Part shown: positions 1 to 11,014 of the stretch, piece after piece | Layout of the letters: every line of letters begins with the position of its first letter | Numbering within the stretch: position 1 is the stretch's first letter | Origin: Euptelea pleiosperma | Lineage: Eukaryota; Streptophyta; Magnoliopsida; Ranunculales; Eupteleaceae | Assembly (NCBI GenBank): GCA_035048495.1 | Contig: CM068552.1 | Span: forward strand, 28,832,154-28,896,153 | Direction: 5' to 3' | Length of the DNA stretch: 64,000 bases | The notes under the pieces: model-generated | What the model saw: only the letters and a program-made list of their open reading frames with translations | Databases searched by the model: none | What the model was told of the DNA's origin: nothing | Made by a program: the position numbers and the translations under genes

Positions 1-26
1 ACTTTTTATAATATCCCAGAATTTTG

Positions 27-92
27 AGGGGCCGTCGTCCGATGCACGATATGATCAAGAGGGGCCATTGTCCAATGCAAGATATGATCAAG
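27..92. repeat. two-copy 33-bp tandem repeat
   Basis: Two adjacent 33-bp units (27-59 and 60-92) both start AGGGGCC and end GATATGATCAAG, with a few substitutions. A similar word (GATGCACAATATGATGATCA) recurs near 2050. Function unknown. Confidence 0.75.
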
Positions 93-307
93 TGAAAATC
101 GTGTTTTAAATAAGGGTACGTAGGAGTTTTAGAAATTTTAGAGGTCAAGGAGCTGTTTTGGAAATTGTCTATTTAATAGTTGGCCTTGTGTGGTGAACTG
201 TCCAGTAATTTTAATTTTAAATATATAACGAAAAACCTTCCCTCACCCATTTGGTTAAGGAGACGCCTCAACCCTCTATCACACACACACACACACTCAC
301 ACTGGAG

Positions 308-627
308 CAGGGTTTTAAATTTCGGTCGGTTTCCAGGTTGACCGAAATCCCACTAATTTTGGCCCCCTCTTAATTCTCTCCCATCTTCAATTAATTACTA
401 AATTTCAGGCCACGTTTCCTATTTTAATGGCAACAATTAAGATTCTCTTATCTCATGGGGGATTATGGAGAGAAATATATAAGATTTCTTAAAAAATTTC
501 AGATTTTTCTCCAAATAAAGTAATTTTTTTCTAAATTATTTTTCCGAAATTCCAGCCGAAATTTTAATCGAAATTTCGATTTCGGCCTTCATCGAAATAG
601 CTACCGATACCAAAACTTCAAACCTTG
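308..627. mobile_element. word-repeat element, TTTCGG type (hAT-like MITE)
   Basis: A 320-bp non-coding element. It starts CAGGGTTTTAAATTTCGG and ends CTTCAAACCTTG, so its ends form an imperfect inverted repeat (reverse complement of the right end: CAAGGTTTGAAG). It is flanked on both sides by the 8-bp direct repeat CACTGGAG (300-307 and 628-635). The interior repeats the words TTTCGG and CCGAAAT on both strands around an AT-rich core. An 8-bp target-site duplication is known for the hAT superfamily; membership is inferred because there is no transposase. Confidence 0.75.
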
Positions 628-1088
628 CACTGGAGGGGAGGTCAAAGGTAACCATTTTTTTGGTAACACTTCTTTAGATGTAACCTACTCTTTAGATAGC
701 CCTTGCCCTCTGACGGGATGTGCATTGCCCGCAAGTGATTATAGGAGCTTTTATATATTGAAGATGTGGCAAAATAGGAAAGTTCAAACCACAAGGGCGC
801 TTTTTTTTAAACACCGACAAAATAGGGACAGTTTTAGAATTTTAGCAACTGGAGGGAAAATTTTGAAAGATTAATTTCGAGTGTGAACCTGAAAATTGTA
901 GCAACTCAAGGGGAGTTAGAAAGTAAAAGCAAAATTTTGAAGTTGGAAAAGTCAAAGCTACCCATTCACTTTTAACGAAACCATTTAAGTGCAATGAGTA
1001 TTTCAGTAAAAAAAAAACGTTAAAATGGGCTTTTCGTAGAGATATACATGTTAAGAAGTACAAATACAAAAGTTTAAAAGTCTAAGGG
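628..1088. other. AT-rich intergenic DNA
   Basis: No coding signal. It holds the first copy (686-711) of a 26-bp sequence that recurs exactly at 2150-2175. Confidence 0.5.
686..711 (+). repeat. 26-bp direct repeat, copy 1
   Basis: Starts TACTCTTTAGATAGCC and ends TTGCCCTCT. It is identical to 2150-2175, and flanking bases differ. The two copies bracket 1.4 kb that contains the nested MITEs. Confidence 0.75.
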
Positions 1089-1799
1089 GGTGTTTGGATC
1101 GCCATTTTTAGACTTGAAAAAGTCTTTTTTTCCACAAATTTTTTTTCCAAAATAATAGATTGTTTGGATGACCATTTTTAAAAATATATTTATTCTATAA
1201 AAATATATTTTTGAAGCCAAAATGTCTTTTTATAAAAATAAAAAATAAAAAAAGACTTTAAAATTTTGCTAGCTCAATGAACATAATAAACAAAGAAACA
1301 GTTTATGATATAAGTCCCATTCGAAAAAATGAAGACATTATATTGGTGGGGCCAACTAAAATAAGATAAAGACATTTTGCATTAATGATGATCCAAACCA
1401 TGGTTTTAAAATGGTCGTTTAAATGGTTTTAACAGTCGTTTAAACGGTAACGCCCCAAGCTCGTTTCCGTTAAAACCGTTTAAACACGTTTTAACGTTTT
1501 TGAATTTAACAGTTTTTTTTTTTTTTGTTTTAACGGCCGTTAAAATCGTTTAAACAGGTGTTAAATTCTGAAAAATTTTGTGAAAAAAATGGCCTTTAAA
1601 TCCGTTAAATTCCTTTTTTTTTTTAATTTTCAAATTTCAAAATTCAAAATTTGAATTTCAGTGCCATTTTTTCCGTTAAATTCTATTTTTTTTCATTTTT
1701 CCATTTTTGCCCCTAGCCGTTTCAATCCGTTTAAACGGTAACGCCCCCAGTATGTTTAACCATTAAAACGGCCTCCTTTAAACCTTGATCCAAACAACC
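1089..1799. mobile_element. MITE-like host element, split by a nested insertion
   Basis: The left end GGTGTTTGGATCGCC and the right end GATCCAAACAACC form a short imperfect inverted repeat. Inside are AT-rich mirror words such as AAAAATATATTT. The element is interrupted by the 389-bp insertion at 1399-1787. I see no clear target-site duplication for the outer element, so its limits are tentative. Confidence 0.4.
1399..1787. mobile_element. word-repeat element, GTTTAAACGG type (hAT-like MITE)
   Basis: A 389-bp element starting CATGGTTTTAAAATGG and ending CCTTTAAACCTTG, with an imperfect terminal inverted repeat of the CAAGGTTTTAAA kind. Exact 8-bp direct repeats ATCCAAAC flank it (1391-1398 and 1788-1795). 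The interior is dominated by GTTTAAACGG, GTTTTAACG and CCGTTAAA words. It has no reading frame and is nested inside another MITE-like sequence. Confidence 0.75.
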
Positions 1800-2640
1800 T
1801 TTTTAAGAAAAACATATTTTCAAAAATATATTTTCAGAAATTGGTACTCAATTTGACGGAGGAAAACAAAAATAAGGAAAAGTTATGATCTGTAAGACTT
1901 CAAGGTTAGATCAACAGATGTCTTTATGACAATGTTTCCCCCCCTTCCAGTCAAAACCGCGAGTACTCAGTGAGTACAGACAAAAAGCTAAGTTTTTCTA
2001 ACAGGACTTATACAATGCCATATGCTAATTCATGCAAAATTTTATATAAACTTATGTGCGATGCACAATATGATGATCAGTTTTAAGTCCTATGATTGTG
2101 AGAATTAGTTTTGGTTCAAGTTATATTTTGTTTTTTTTTTTTTGTAGCGTACTCTTTAGATAGCCCTTGCCCTCTCCACATCAAGAAAGTTTAAAATAAT
2201 ACTGTCGTGCAGAGAAATAAATAGTAGAAAAATAGGGGTGCTTTTAATAAAAAAAATAGCACAAAACATGGGTCATAACCCTAGTTCGTAAATTCTAAAA
2301 TTATTCACGAATAATTCGCGAACTGTACTAATTATTTAAAAATCGAACCGAACAACGTCCTATTTAAAGGTTTGAAAAAATTCGAGCATTTTTTAACATG
2401 ATCGAATTATTCTCAAATAATTCATGAACTTTTCCAAACTATTTCTGGATTATTCAGTTTGAACATGAAAATTCATTTTATAAGACAAAAAGTTGTCAAT
2501 ATTTTACCTTTTTTGTTTTATTTTATTCATAAAATCTAACCGTCCACATTAGATCGATGGATTTGATCTCAACCACTCTTTATCTAACCGTCCACATTAG
2601 ATGGATGGATAAGATAAGAGAATACAACTGAGTTGTCTTG
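1800..2640. other. AT-rich intergenic DNA with AATTATTCG words
   Basis: No gene seen. Around 2285-2465 the words TTCGCGAA, AATAATTCG and CGAATTATTC recur on both strands. This is another word-reiteration stretch, but I cannot place its ends. Position 2150-2175 is the second copy of the 26-bp direct repeat. Confidence 0.45.
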
Positions 2641-3180
2641 ATATATGCGTGGGTGGCCCGTGCCCGCGGCACTTTCCGACAAAGTGTTTGTCAAAATCAG
2701 GTGGGAGTTAATCTCAGCCATCGATATGAAGCATAGTGGATCTCTGCCACTCATTATTGAAGCCATATAAGATAAGAGGGGTATAAGAAAACCATTAAAT
2801 TTCCGTTAAATATATATAATTCTATTTTTTTTTTAAATTTTCAAATTTTAAATTTTGAATTTCAGCACCACTTTTTTCTGTTAAAATCATTAAAAACTAT
2901 TTTTTCCATTTTTGCCCCTGGCCGTTTTAATGGTAACACCCCTCTCGAGACATAAAAAGTGGGGCTCCTAAGCCTGACCCTTGGGCTATATGTAAATCCA
3001 ACCCATTTCATTCCTTATATGTAGGTAAATAGTAGGTGACCCGTGCCCACGGCACTCATCGACAAAGCGTTTGTCAAAATTGGGTGTGAGTGGCTGAGAT
3101 CCACCGTCCATTTGGTCTGATAAGATCTCAACCATCCTTTATGAAGCCGGATAAGAGGGGGAGACAACTGTCCTATTTTG
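2641..3180. repeat. pair of diverged direct repeats
   Basis: About 60 bp near 2650-2710 and near 3030-3090 share the words CCCGTGCCC, CGGCACT, CGACAAAG, GTTTGTCAAAAT and GGTG. Both are followed by related text about TCTCAGCC or GAGATCC and GATAAGAG. They are probably two fragments of one MITE family. No coding signal. Confidence 0.5.
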
Positions 3181-3534
3181 TTATATAAATAGTCTTGGTT
3201 TTCACCTTTTTTTTTTTTTTTTTTTTGTAAACATTGGTTTTCACCTTGTTAATATACACCTTTACTTATAAAAAAAATTATTTTTTACATGGATTGGAGG
3301 AGCAAATAGATATATTTTTTTACATGGACTCGAGAAGCGAATATATAATTTTTTTTTTTTTTTGTTGTTCCTCATCGATCGAAAACTAATTTTTAAGTTG
3401 CTTTATTTTTTTAATACAATATATGGTGATGCTATAAGTCATGAGACAAATGATGATCATGATGATACAAGTCAAATAATGGTGATTCTAGATTCACTGC
3501 ATATTGACTGTGACAGTAAATTCGAGAATAATTA

Positions 3535-3705
3535 AGCTGTTTTATTCAGCCCTTAGACTCTTTTATCTGAGTCTAAGCTCCGCATTAGTTTCACTTTTAT
3601 TCAGCCCTTAAGTTGTTTACCAAACACCACTTGATCACCGAAATAACTGAATTTCAGCCCATTCAGACTTAAGGTCTGAATAAAAGTTTTACCAAACGCC
3701 ACCGA
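3535..3705. repeat. TTCAG/CTTAAG word-repeat stretch
   Basis: The words TTATTCAGCCCTTA, GACTTAAGG and CTGAATAAAA recur on both strands. Near the right end ACCAAACGCCACC resembles the terminus of plant hAT MITEs (reverse complement starting GGTGGCGTTTGGT). The matching left end was not found. Confidence 0.4.
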
Positions 3706-3780
3706 AGTCTCTTACACAGAAAGCACACCATGGTAAACAAGGGACACCCAATCAAGGCTTCTTCTCCATGGTAATTAATT

Positions 3781-4017
3781 ATGGCTCAGGCACTACGAAT
3801 CTCTGGCAATAAGATTATGAGCGACATACCATTTGAGTTTGGAGGGTTGACTCAGCTACGAAGACTTGACCTTTCGTCAAATCATCTAGTCGGAGAGATT
3901 CCAAAAGAACTAGGGAATTTAGTTCTTTTGTTAAACCTAAATTTGAGTGATAACCACATTTCTGGCATTCTACCAACGGAAATTGGAAACTTATCCAGCT
4001 TAGCAACTCGTGTCTAG
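3781..4017 (+). pseudogene. leucine-rich-repeat receptor kinase fragment
   Basis: A 78-residue open stretch with about three plant extracellular LRR units of 24 residues (LRRLDLSSNHLVGEIPKEL, then LLNLNLSDNHISGILPTEI). This is the LxxLxLSxNxLxGxIPxx pattern of LRR receptor-like kinases, closest in style to the MIK2/LRR-XII group. There is no signal peptide, membrane segment or kinase domain, and the match stops abruptly after NLSSLA. Straight afterwards, the 14-mer GTGTCTAGCGAGCT occurs twice (4010-4023, 4045-4058). I read it as a displaced exon fragment, not a gene. Confidence 0.7.
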
Positions 4018-4023
4018 CGAGCT

Positions 4024-5351
4024 ATCAGCCTACACGCTTCACCGGTGTCTAGCGAGCTTTCTGTTTGACTTCAAACCCCCTCTAATTTATGTAGTTACGG
4101 TGGATGGGTTTGGAGGAGTGTTGTGGGGGGCTGCTGTGATTTTGACGGTGGCGCTTCTGATAGACCACATTCAAGATTTACTTATCGACCCCACAAGAAT
4201 GATTGGGAGTAAAAGCAATTGCCTAATCCTTATAAGTTTGAACGGCGGTGATTGCCATTTCTAAATTGCTTTCTTTCTTGCTCTGAACAGCTAGGCAAAA
4301 AGCTTTCGAAATGTATGGCTATGAAATTCCAATCTCCATCTAATATTCAGGTCCCAGCAACCTGAATTCCAATCTCCATCAAATAGGCAGCAGCTACTTC
4401 ATGGTGGGTCCTGGTCCCATGCATGTGCACTACCATGTCTCAATCGTCCTTTTTTGCCTTTAGTGTAGATAAACAGATAGCATATTCTTTTTGAAATACA
4501 TTTCAGACTAAACCCCCTTAAAAGCTATCCATCAGCACATGGAAATCCTGCAGCCAAACACCCAAGTTTCAAATGTGCATAGAATGCCAATCAGAAAAAC
4601 AAAGACCATGGCAAATCAAAGTGTAGATACACATGATACATAGCGAGAAAGATCTCAGTTTGAGCTTAAGAATTTGATAAGTATAGGAGTACAGTAGGCA
4701 AAGAGCTTTCAGAAGGCAAGTAAAATGGAAAGAACAGGATATACACAACCATGTCAAGGTCACCACATCAAGTTCAGTGTGTATATTGGTTTTCAGTTCT
4801 GCAACAGGAAAATTGATCTGTTGGTGAGCAACCAATTTTCAATCCCATAAATAGTTGTAAGATAATGACAACGCAAGTGAAGCTCCAGATAATGAGGCAG
4901 CCACCAAACAAACAATCCTAGGCATGTAGAAACAAAATACAAGGGTGCATAACAGGTACTTGTCAATTCCATTTTCACGATTTTTTTGAACCAAAGATGA
5001 CGTAAAACTCCCCCCAGTGCACTCTAGTTTGGGAACAAACAGCAACCACGGCAAGCGTAGCCCTTGTATGCTGAAAGAAGTAATAATGTTATAAAGAATG
5101 AGTGAACCTCAACAATAAACCAAAAGACCAGGATTCAAGATCTGCTAAATCATATCTACATGCAAGGGTGGGGGGTCGATCTACACTCCACCTAGAAGCA
5201 TATATAAACAAGAGAAAAGATAAAGTTAGCACTATTTCATGGAAGCTAAATCCTAAATATACAAGAAAATTTCCAGATTGTATACAAATACTTGAGAGAT
5301 TATCATGTTCGATAAAAAGAACATACAAACATTATAAGTTTCAAGCATGGC
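4024..5351. other. intergenic DNA downstream of the CCCH gene
   Basis: Apart from the short 4045-4058 repeat I see no gene, RNA or element. It contains the 3' flank of the minus-strand CCCH gene. Short open frames on both strands show no recognisable domain. Confidence 0.5.
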
Positions 5352-8300
5352 CTAACTCTTCAGATATTTTTCCACATATGCCTGCACAGCAGAAAAAAGA
5401 TAAATTCCCATCAGAAACAGAATTTCTAATCAGCACAAATGGATATAGTAGTCTTGATCAAGAAGTATTCTACAGATAAAGAACGAGCATTCACCTGTAC
5501 AAGTTTGGTAAGCCTGGGTTTTGAATATGACAAATAATGATCAATTTTCTCTTGTGTTTGAGGAATATGAGCCCCTTGAATGGTACCAGTTACTTTATCG
5601 ATGACTTTCTTCACTATGGTTTTGTGAGCCTCCTTACTCATTTGACCTTCCTTCCACGTGGGCTTTAGAATCTCCTTAACAAACTCCGCAAGTGCAAATT
5701 TGAACATACGCACCCCCTTTGAATCCTTGATTTTCTTACCATCTTCATTCACCAGACCATCTGCATCCATGTCCTCTGAATGAGTAGTTTCTTGCTCTTT
5801 CTTGATATGGTTAGCTGCTCTTTCATTCACTTTATTAGCCTCGGAATCTACGACTGGCTCTACCTGCTTCAACTCATGACTCTCATGGTGAAGTTTTTCT
5901 TCCAAACCAACAATCTTAGGAGCATCACCTACACTGGGCTCACCAGTAAGAGCTGATTGGGGAATGCTTTTCAATGAGATTTGCGATTCTCCATCAGCAG
6001 TCTTATTCTGCTCAATGGGATTCACTGAAAAACCTGGGGGATCGATACTGATGTCAGACTTACTCAAACTATCACTGATAGGATCATACTGCTTTTGAGA
6101 CCAAGTGGCTTGATTAGACTGAACCAACGTTTCACCCAATGGTGCAACTGCCCCTGCAGACTTGGGTTGGGAAGGCATCAACCCCATATCATTGGAGGGG
6201 TTTAGAGCAGCATATAGTTGCGGAAGCTGCTGGCTATTTCCAAATATCTGAGCCAGAGACGCTGAAAGGTTTGTTATTTGGTTGACCTTCTCATTAGTTA
6301 CTACATTTTGACTCATTGAAGGTCCAGAGGTTAAATGTGACATTTTTGGATCAACCATATCTGGTTTGTTAATTGGGTCCTCCTGATAAGTCACTGTTTG
6401 ATGTTGTGGATTTGAAGAGGGCTGAGAGCTTTGGACCTGCCCATTCAGGCTGAAACTTTGTCCACTTGAAGCAAGTGGAAGGAGAATCTGTTGACTTTGC
6501 CCGTTGACAGCATTCATATTAAAGCTTGAAAGAGGTTGAGGGGCTATGTTCTGACCCTTCTGGTTGAAGCTTTGTCCGGGCATAGGAATCATAGTAGGCA
6601 GAATATTTGCAGAGAAGTCGATCTCATTCTGTGGTTTGGCACTCCTGTTGACCGCATTGCTATCGTCACAGGAGAATGCAGCAGCAGCCCCTGTCAAACT
6701 GGCATGATGCTGAATATAAGTATTTTCAGATACTCTCGGTTGCGTTATGACTGTGGCAGCATGCTGCTGACCTGAAACTTCTCTAGTTATATTCTGTTCA
6801 CAGGTGGGTAAAGTAATATCATTTGGATTTTTAGATGGTGAATTTTGATGATTATGCCCTGTATCTTCTTTGTCAATAAAGTGCAGGTTACCCCCTGCAG
6901 AAGGCATGTTTGTAGCATTAAGCAATTTCGGGCCACCCCTTAATTCTGGAACACCCATGCTTGCACCATTATTGTCACTTATCCATTGAGGAGATTTATG
7001 TGCATCTTGATCAGCTGGTTTATCACTCCGTGTTGGACCTCCCCATGTTTTACTCTCATTGTCCAAGCTATGGCCCCACCTATCAACCAAAGACCTCTCA
7101 GTAGTCCTCGATTCGGGAACAACCACTTTTCCAACATCTTTATCATTCTTCCACCGCAGGGACTTTGTTAAATCAGAGTCAGCAGCTTTATCACTCCATT
7201 TTGGACCTCCCCACAAACTATTCTCATTATTGCACCTATCATCCAGTGACCGACCTTCTGCACCACCATGTGCTGAGTCAGCTTCTTTATCACTCCGTTT
7301 TGGGCCTTCCCACAATCTATTCTCATTACCCAATTTATGACCCCACCTATCATCCCGAGGCCTCCCTTCTGGACTACCAAGTGGTGCATCATCATGAGAG
7401 AACCTGCAATATTCTCCGTTACGGCAATTGCCTGAGGCAAAAAACTTGCAAGGAGTATCGTTACTCCTGTGGAATTCACGCCTGTGGTCATGCCCAAAAG
7501 ACACATTTATGTCCCTCCTGGAGTGGACCCTTTCTCTTGTCCCATGGCCATCAGCCAAAGCACCATGATGGGCATATTTGCATGATGATCCTCTATAGCA
7601 TTTGCCTTTCAGAAAATCATTACACCTAACAGCAGATCTGTTGTTCCTTGTGACCGCATGCTTCTCCCGTTCTCCATCGTAGTAATTCCCATACCCACGA
7701 GAAATCTTATCCCGTGAGTAATCCCTTTGCTCTTTGATGTTAGCATGCCCTGAAGATCCTTCCCGCTCATGTCTACTTCCCCAGTTTTCTGCTGGACCAC
7801 TTCCTGAATGCCTACTACCCTCATAATCATGATTATCTTGATGAAGAAACTTGCATTGACTACCTCGCCTGCACCTCCCTGCTGCAAAATCATTACATTG
7901 TGGAGCGGATACTCCTGATCCACTTCTAATCCTGTCATTCCAGCCTTCTAATTCTCGCCTAAAACCATGGTCCTGGCTCCTGCTTCTACTCCTGCATAAC
8001 ACACCCAAAGATAATGCAAGTCAAGACAAAGAAATAATCACAAGAACAAATTTCCTTTAGTTTCAAAAACAGATGATTAAAAAAAATAATAGAAAATTCA
8101 TAGGAGTTGAGTTATAAAAAAAGCTTCATTGGCATTCAGAGTTGAGTTTTATAAACCTTCGTGATCTGCTCCAACTGCTATTTGGGGAGCGACTATGATT
8201 TTGCTCTCTCCATACATCAAGACCAGGAGACATACTCATGCTGTAACTTTGATCCCCATCCCATGTTTGTGTAACCTCATAACAGTCTCTACTTATGTTC

Positions 8301-8581
8301 TCATCCTTCTGTTCGCTTCTGTTTTCAGGCAAGGGCTCCCTATTAGACCATTCAGAATTACCTTTAGATTTCACAGCACTGTTGGCTTCCACATCAGACC
8401 ACTTTGGATCATGACTACCAGCACCCTTCGAAGAATTCCACTCTGATTTTGATTCTTTATCATGAATGGACACGCCTACTTTCTCAGGCACAGCATTGTC
8501 TTGTCTGGTTTCAGTTGGAAAATGATGGGTATCTTCTTTCAAATCCCATTTAGAAGTCCTCCTCCTGACACTATTAGTCAT
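5352..8581 (-). CDS. CCCH-type zinc-finger protein (AtC3H38/C3H55-like)
   Basis: Coding exons, in order of transcription: 8581-8157, 7991-5495 and 5381-5352, giving 983 aa. Both introns are GT-AG (8156-7992 and 5494-5382), and the 30-nt last exon restores a family-type C-terminus ending LKS. Three C-x7-C-x5-C-x3-H fingers lie at about residues 174-192, 265-283 and 323-341. The start is rich in Arg/Ser and SKWD-like sequence. A conserved C-terminal block (about 895-983) carries LKPTWKEG and IPQTQEKID. The middle is Ser/Gln/Asn-rich and disordered. CCCH fingers of this kind bind RNA, so a nuclear RNA-related role is inferred. I chose the ATG at 8581 because MTNSVRRRTSKWD matches the family start; an in-frame ATG at 8635 is possible. 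A splice acceptor at 8649-8650 suggests an upstream non-coding exon. It is longer than the roughly 650-680 aa I recall for Arabidopsis members, partly through an internal repeat. Confidence 0.88.
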
Positions 8582-9501
8582 TGCATTCGCCACTAAAGAA
8601 GCACCGTCCACAATAACTGACGTTCTCACAACCAAGATTCAGTACAATCTGGAAAACAGGAAAAAACAAAAAGCAAACAAAAGAACAAAAAAATTGAGAT
8701 GAATCTCAAATTCATAAAATCTCTCTGTTACTTCTTGTTGTTTCTTTTTTCAGTTTTTCTTCTTTTCTGGCTGTGTGAGTTTGTGCATGTGTAACTTTCT
8801 GCAAAAATTAATTTTCATTATGAAATAGCTCTAGATCTCCAAAATAAAGGTATAGATTACTTTTAGTGGTTGACATCCAACATGTTAATGTTGCTCCATA
8901 ACTGAAACTGAAGCAACAAACAAAATCCTCTTTTTTTTACTGCCACCTTAAATTCACACAAAAAAAAGTAAAAAAGTTAACTTGATCCATTCAGATTTAT
9001 CCAGTGGACTGCCTGTGTAAAAGAACACCTTATGAATAAATAAGGTGATTTAAATGATTTTTGGATGAAGGTATCTCGTATAACGCTGATTCCACTAACA
9101 AATAAACTGTCTAGCTAAACATGCTTTGGACACACCTAGTATATCTTAAGGACCTGAGTATTTTCTTATTTGTCACGACCAAGAAGATCAAGGACATACA
9201 CAATTATCAACTTATAACAAAGCGAATCGATGATTGATGACATTGAAGAGAGAGTTAATGAGAGAGGGGAGTTATTGTGGGATTATAAGGGACAGGTATG
9301 ACACTGACAAATCAAAATGAGAAAGCATTTAGGGAACAAAGGGAAAAGAGAATAATCAACGAGTACAAGCAATGTCATCATATATTAACAAATTAGCAAT
9401 GACAAAATCCCAAACTACAGTCAATTTCAGATATCTAATAAGGGAAAATGAGAAAGAGAAAAATAACCAATTATAAATCGATTTACAGCCTATGTAACAA
9501 A
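8582..9501. promoter_or_regulatory. presumed 5' leader, intron and promoter region of the CCCH gene
   Basis: On the minus strand a pyrimidine-rich acceptor (TTTTCCAG, reading toward 8648) lies just upstream of the start codon. A 5' untranslated exon probably sits further right. I cannot place the transcription start. No repeat or other gene was recognised here. Confidence 0.4.
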
Positions 9502-9553
9502 GACACTGACGTGTGTCGGTGTCCGACACTGACGTGTGTCGGTGTCCGACACC
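9502..9553. repeat. palindromic 23-bp tandem repeat (GTGTCGG/CCGACAC)
   Basis: Two exact 23-bp units (9502-9524 and 9525-9547) and the start of a third. Each unit contains GTGTCGG followed by GTCCGACAC, so the array is also self-complementary. The same words recur, diluted, in 24898-25237. Confidence 0.8.
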
Positions 9554-9699
9554 GAAACAAAGAAGTGCCAGACACACTGGACCCCTGAAACCCAATACGC
9601 CAACACATCTTTAAGTTCATTCCATGTGTTGAGAGAGAATTTTTAGAATATTTTAGTCCATGCTTGTGTAAAATATAGAAAGAATGTGTATACATTACA

Positions 9700-10760
9700 A
9701 TTACATTAGAAATATATAAATAATAGTTGAAAACAAAATATTTGAATAAAGTGAAATTTGTTTGAAAAAGTGTGTTGCATGTGTCCACACGTTTGTCCGA
9801 TACAGCAAATTCTTAGAAAATGGAGTGTCCTAATTACATGGCAGACAGAAAATGAATTGGCCCAACCATCATCAGAAGAAGACGAAACATCAAGGTCATT
9901 ACAAATATGTAGATCGCCTGCACCAGAAGCATACTTGAGGTACCAAAAAACATAGTTTGCAACTTCAAGATGGTGAAGACCCCCACACGAATCAAAAACC
10001 ATTACTGCATATTTCAGGTCAGGTTTGATTATGGTCAAGTTCAGAGAAACCCTGCCAGCCTCCAGACAAACTAGAATCACTCATCAATTCATGCCGGTGA
10101 ACAAAAATGTGATCGCATTTCATAAAAACATCAGCAAACATGGCTCCTAAATAGTTTTTTTCTTCACTATGTTGCAAGAATTCTTTTAAACAAGTGAAGC
10201 ACTCGTATCTGAAACATGTCCATGGATTCTCACCAGAATCCACTTCCAGATTTCTTTTGTTTGTTATTCCTTACCAGTTACAAGTAACATAGGAATTAAA
10301 ATTTAACTGACTGAGTTACGAGTGAAATTTTTTAGCATGACATATATGTATTGTCTTGTCTATAGGAAAATGATATAAATTATAAGATATCCCATTACAT
10401 AATCCACTAGTATCCTTCCTATTATATAAAAGATAATTAATATATTTTACGTTATTCATAATATACTGGCGAATCCAGGTATCCTATTTTTCAGGCTTTG
10501 CTGAATCCGACACTGAATAAGCTTGTTGAACTCTTACACCCAAACCCATATCAGTGCAAAATGGTTCCTTCATATAGAATAGTTACTTTTGTTGGCAAAG
10601 AAAACTTCCATTCTTTGAGTGTGCAACCCCAATAACAAAGAAGCGTGCAGGGTACCAAAATCCTTGACTCCAAATACTGTGTGTAAGTGTACCTTACTTT
10701 ATAAGAATAATGCACCAGCATTTTCAACCAGAAAACGTGACATCTTCTCAGGATGAACAA
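9700..10760 (-). pseudogene. unrecognised exon-like remnants
   Basis: I do not recognise this gene. The minus strand has open stretches at 10243-10019 and 10080-9706, in different frames that overlap around GGCTGGCAGGG. There is another open stretch around 10830-10551, with a donor-like GTAAGG near 10705. The composition (mixed hydrophobic and charged residues, Cys/Trp/Tyr present, no low complexity) looks more like decayed or spliced coding sequence than random AT-rich DNA. No motif allows a functional call. It could be part of a large helical-repeat protein or a chance open frame. Confidence 0.3.
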
Positions 10761-11014
10761 CGAGTGAGCATCATAGTTTCTTGCAAGTTGAACTCTAACA
10801 AAACGCTACTGAATTTCTTGAAACAAGCTCATGGAGAATGCCGAAACCCATGAATGGATATATTTTAAATCACACATTTCCATTCTCCCTCTCAAGGATC
10901 AAACCTGCAGTAAGAGACGGACATTTCCTCTTGTTTATCTCTGTGGGAAAGAGCATTGGTAACATGAAGTCAGTGAGGTGGTTGCTTCTTATTAGCAACA
11001 AGCAAGGAAATAAA

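Noticed and set aside
5102..5479. 125-residue plus-strand open frame over the end of the CCCH gene
   Set aside because: Antisense to the last exon and 3' flank of a well-supported gene; no domain.
7165..7629. 154-residue plus-strand open frame
   Set aside because: Shadow of the CCCH coding exon on the opposite strand.
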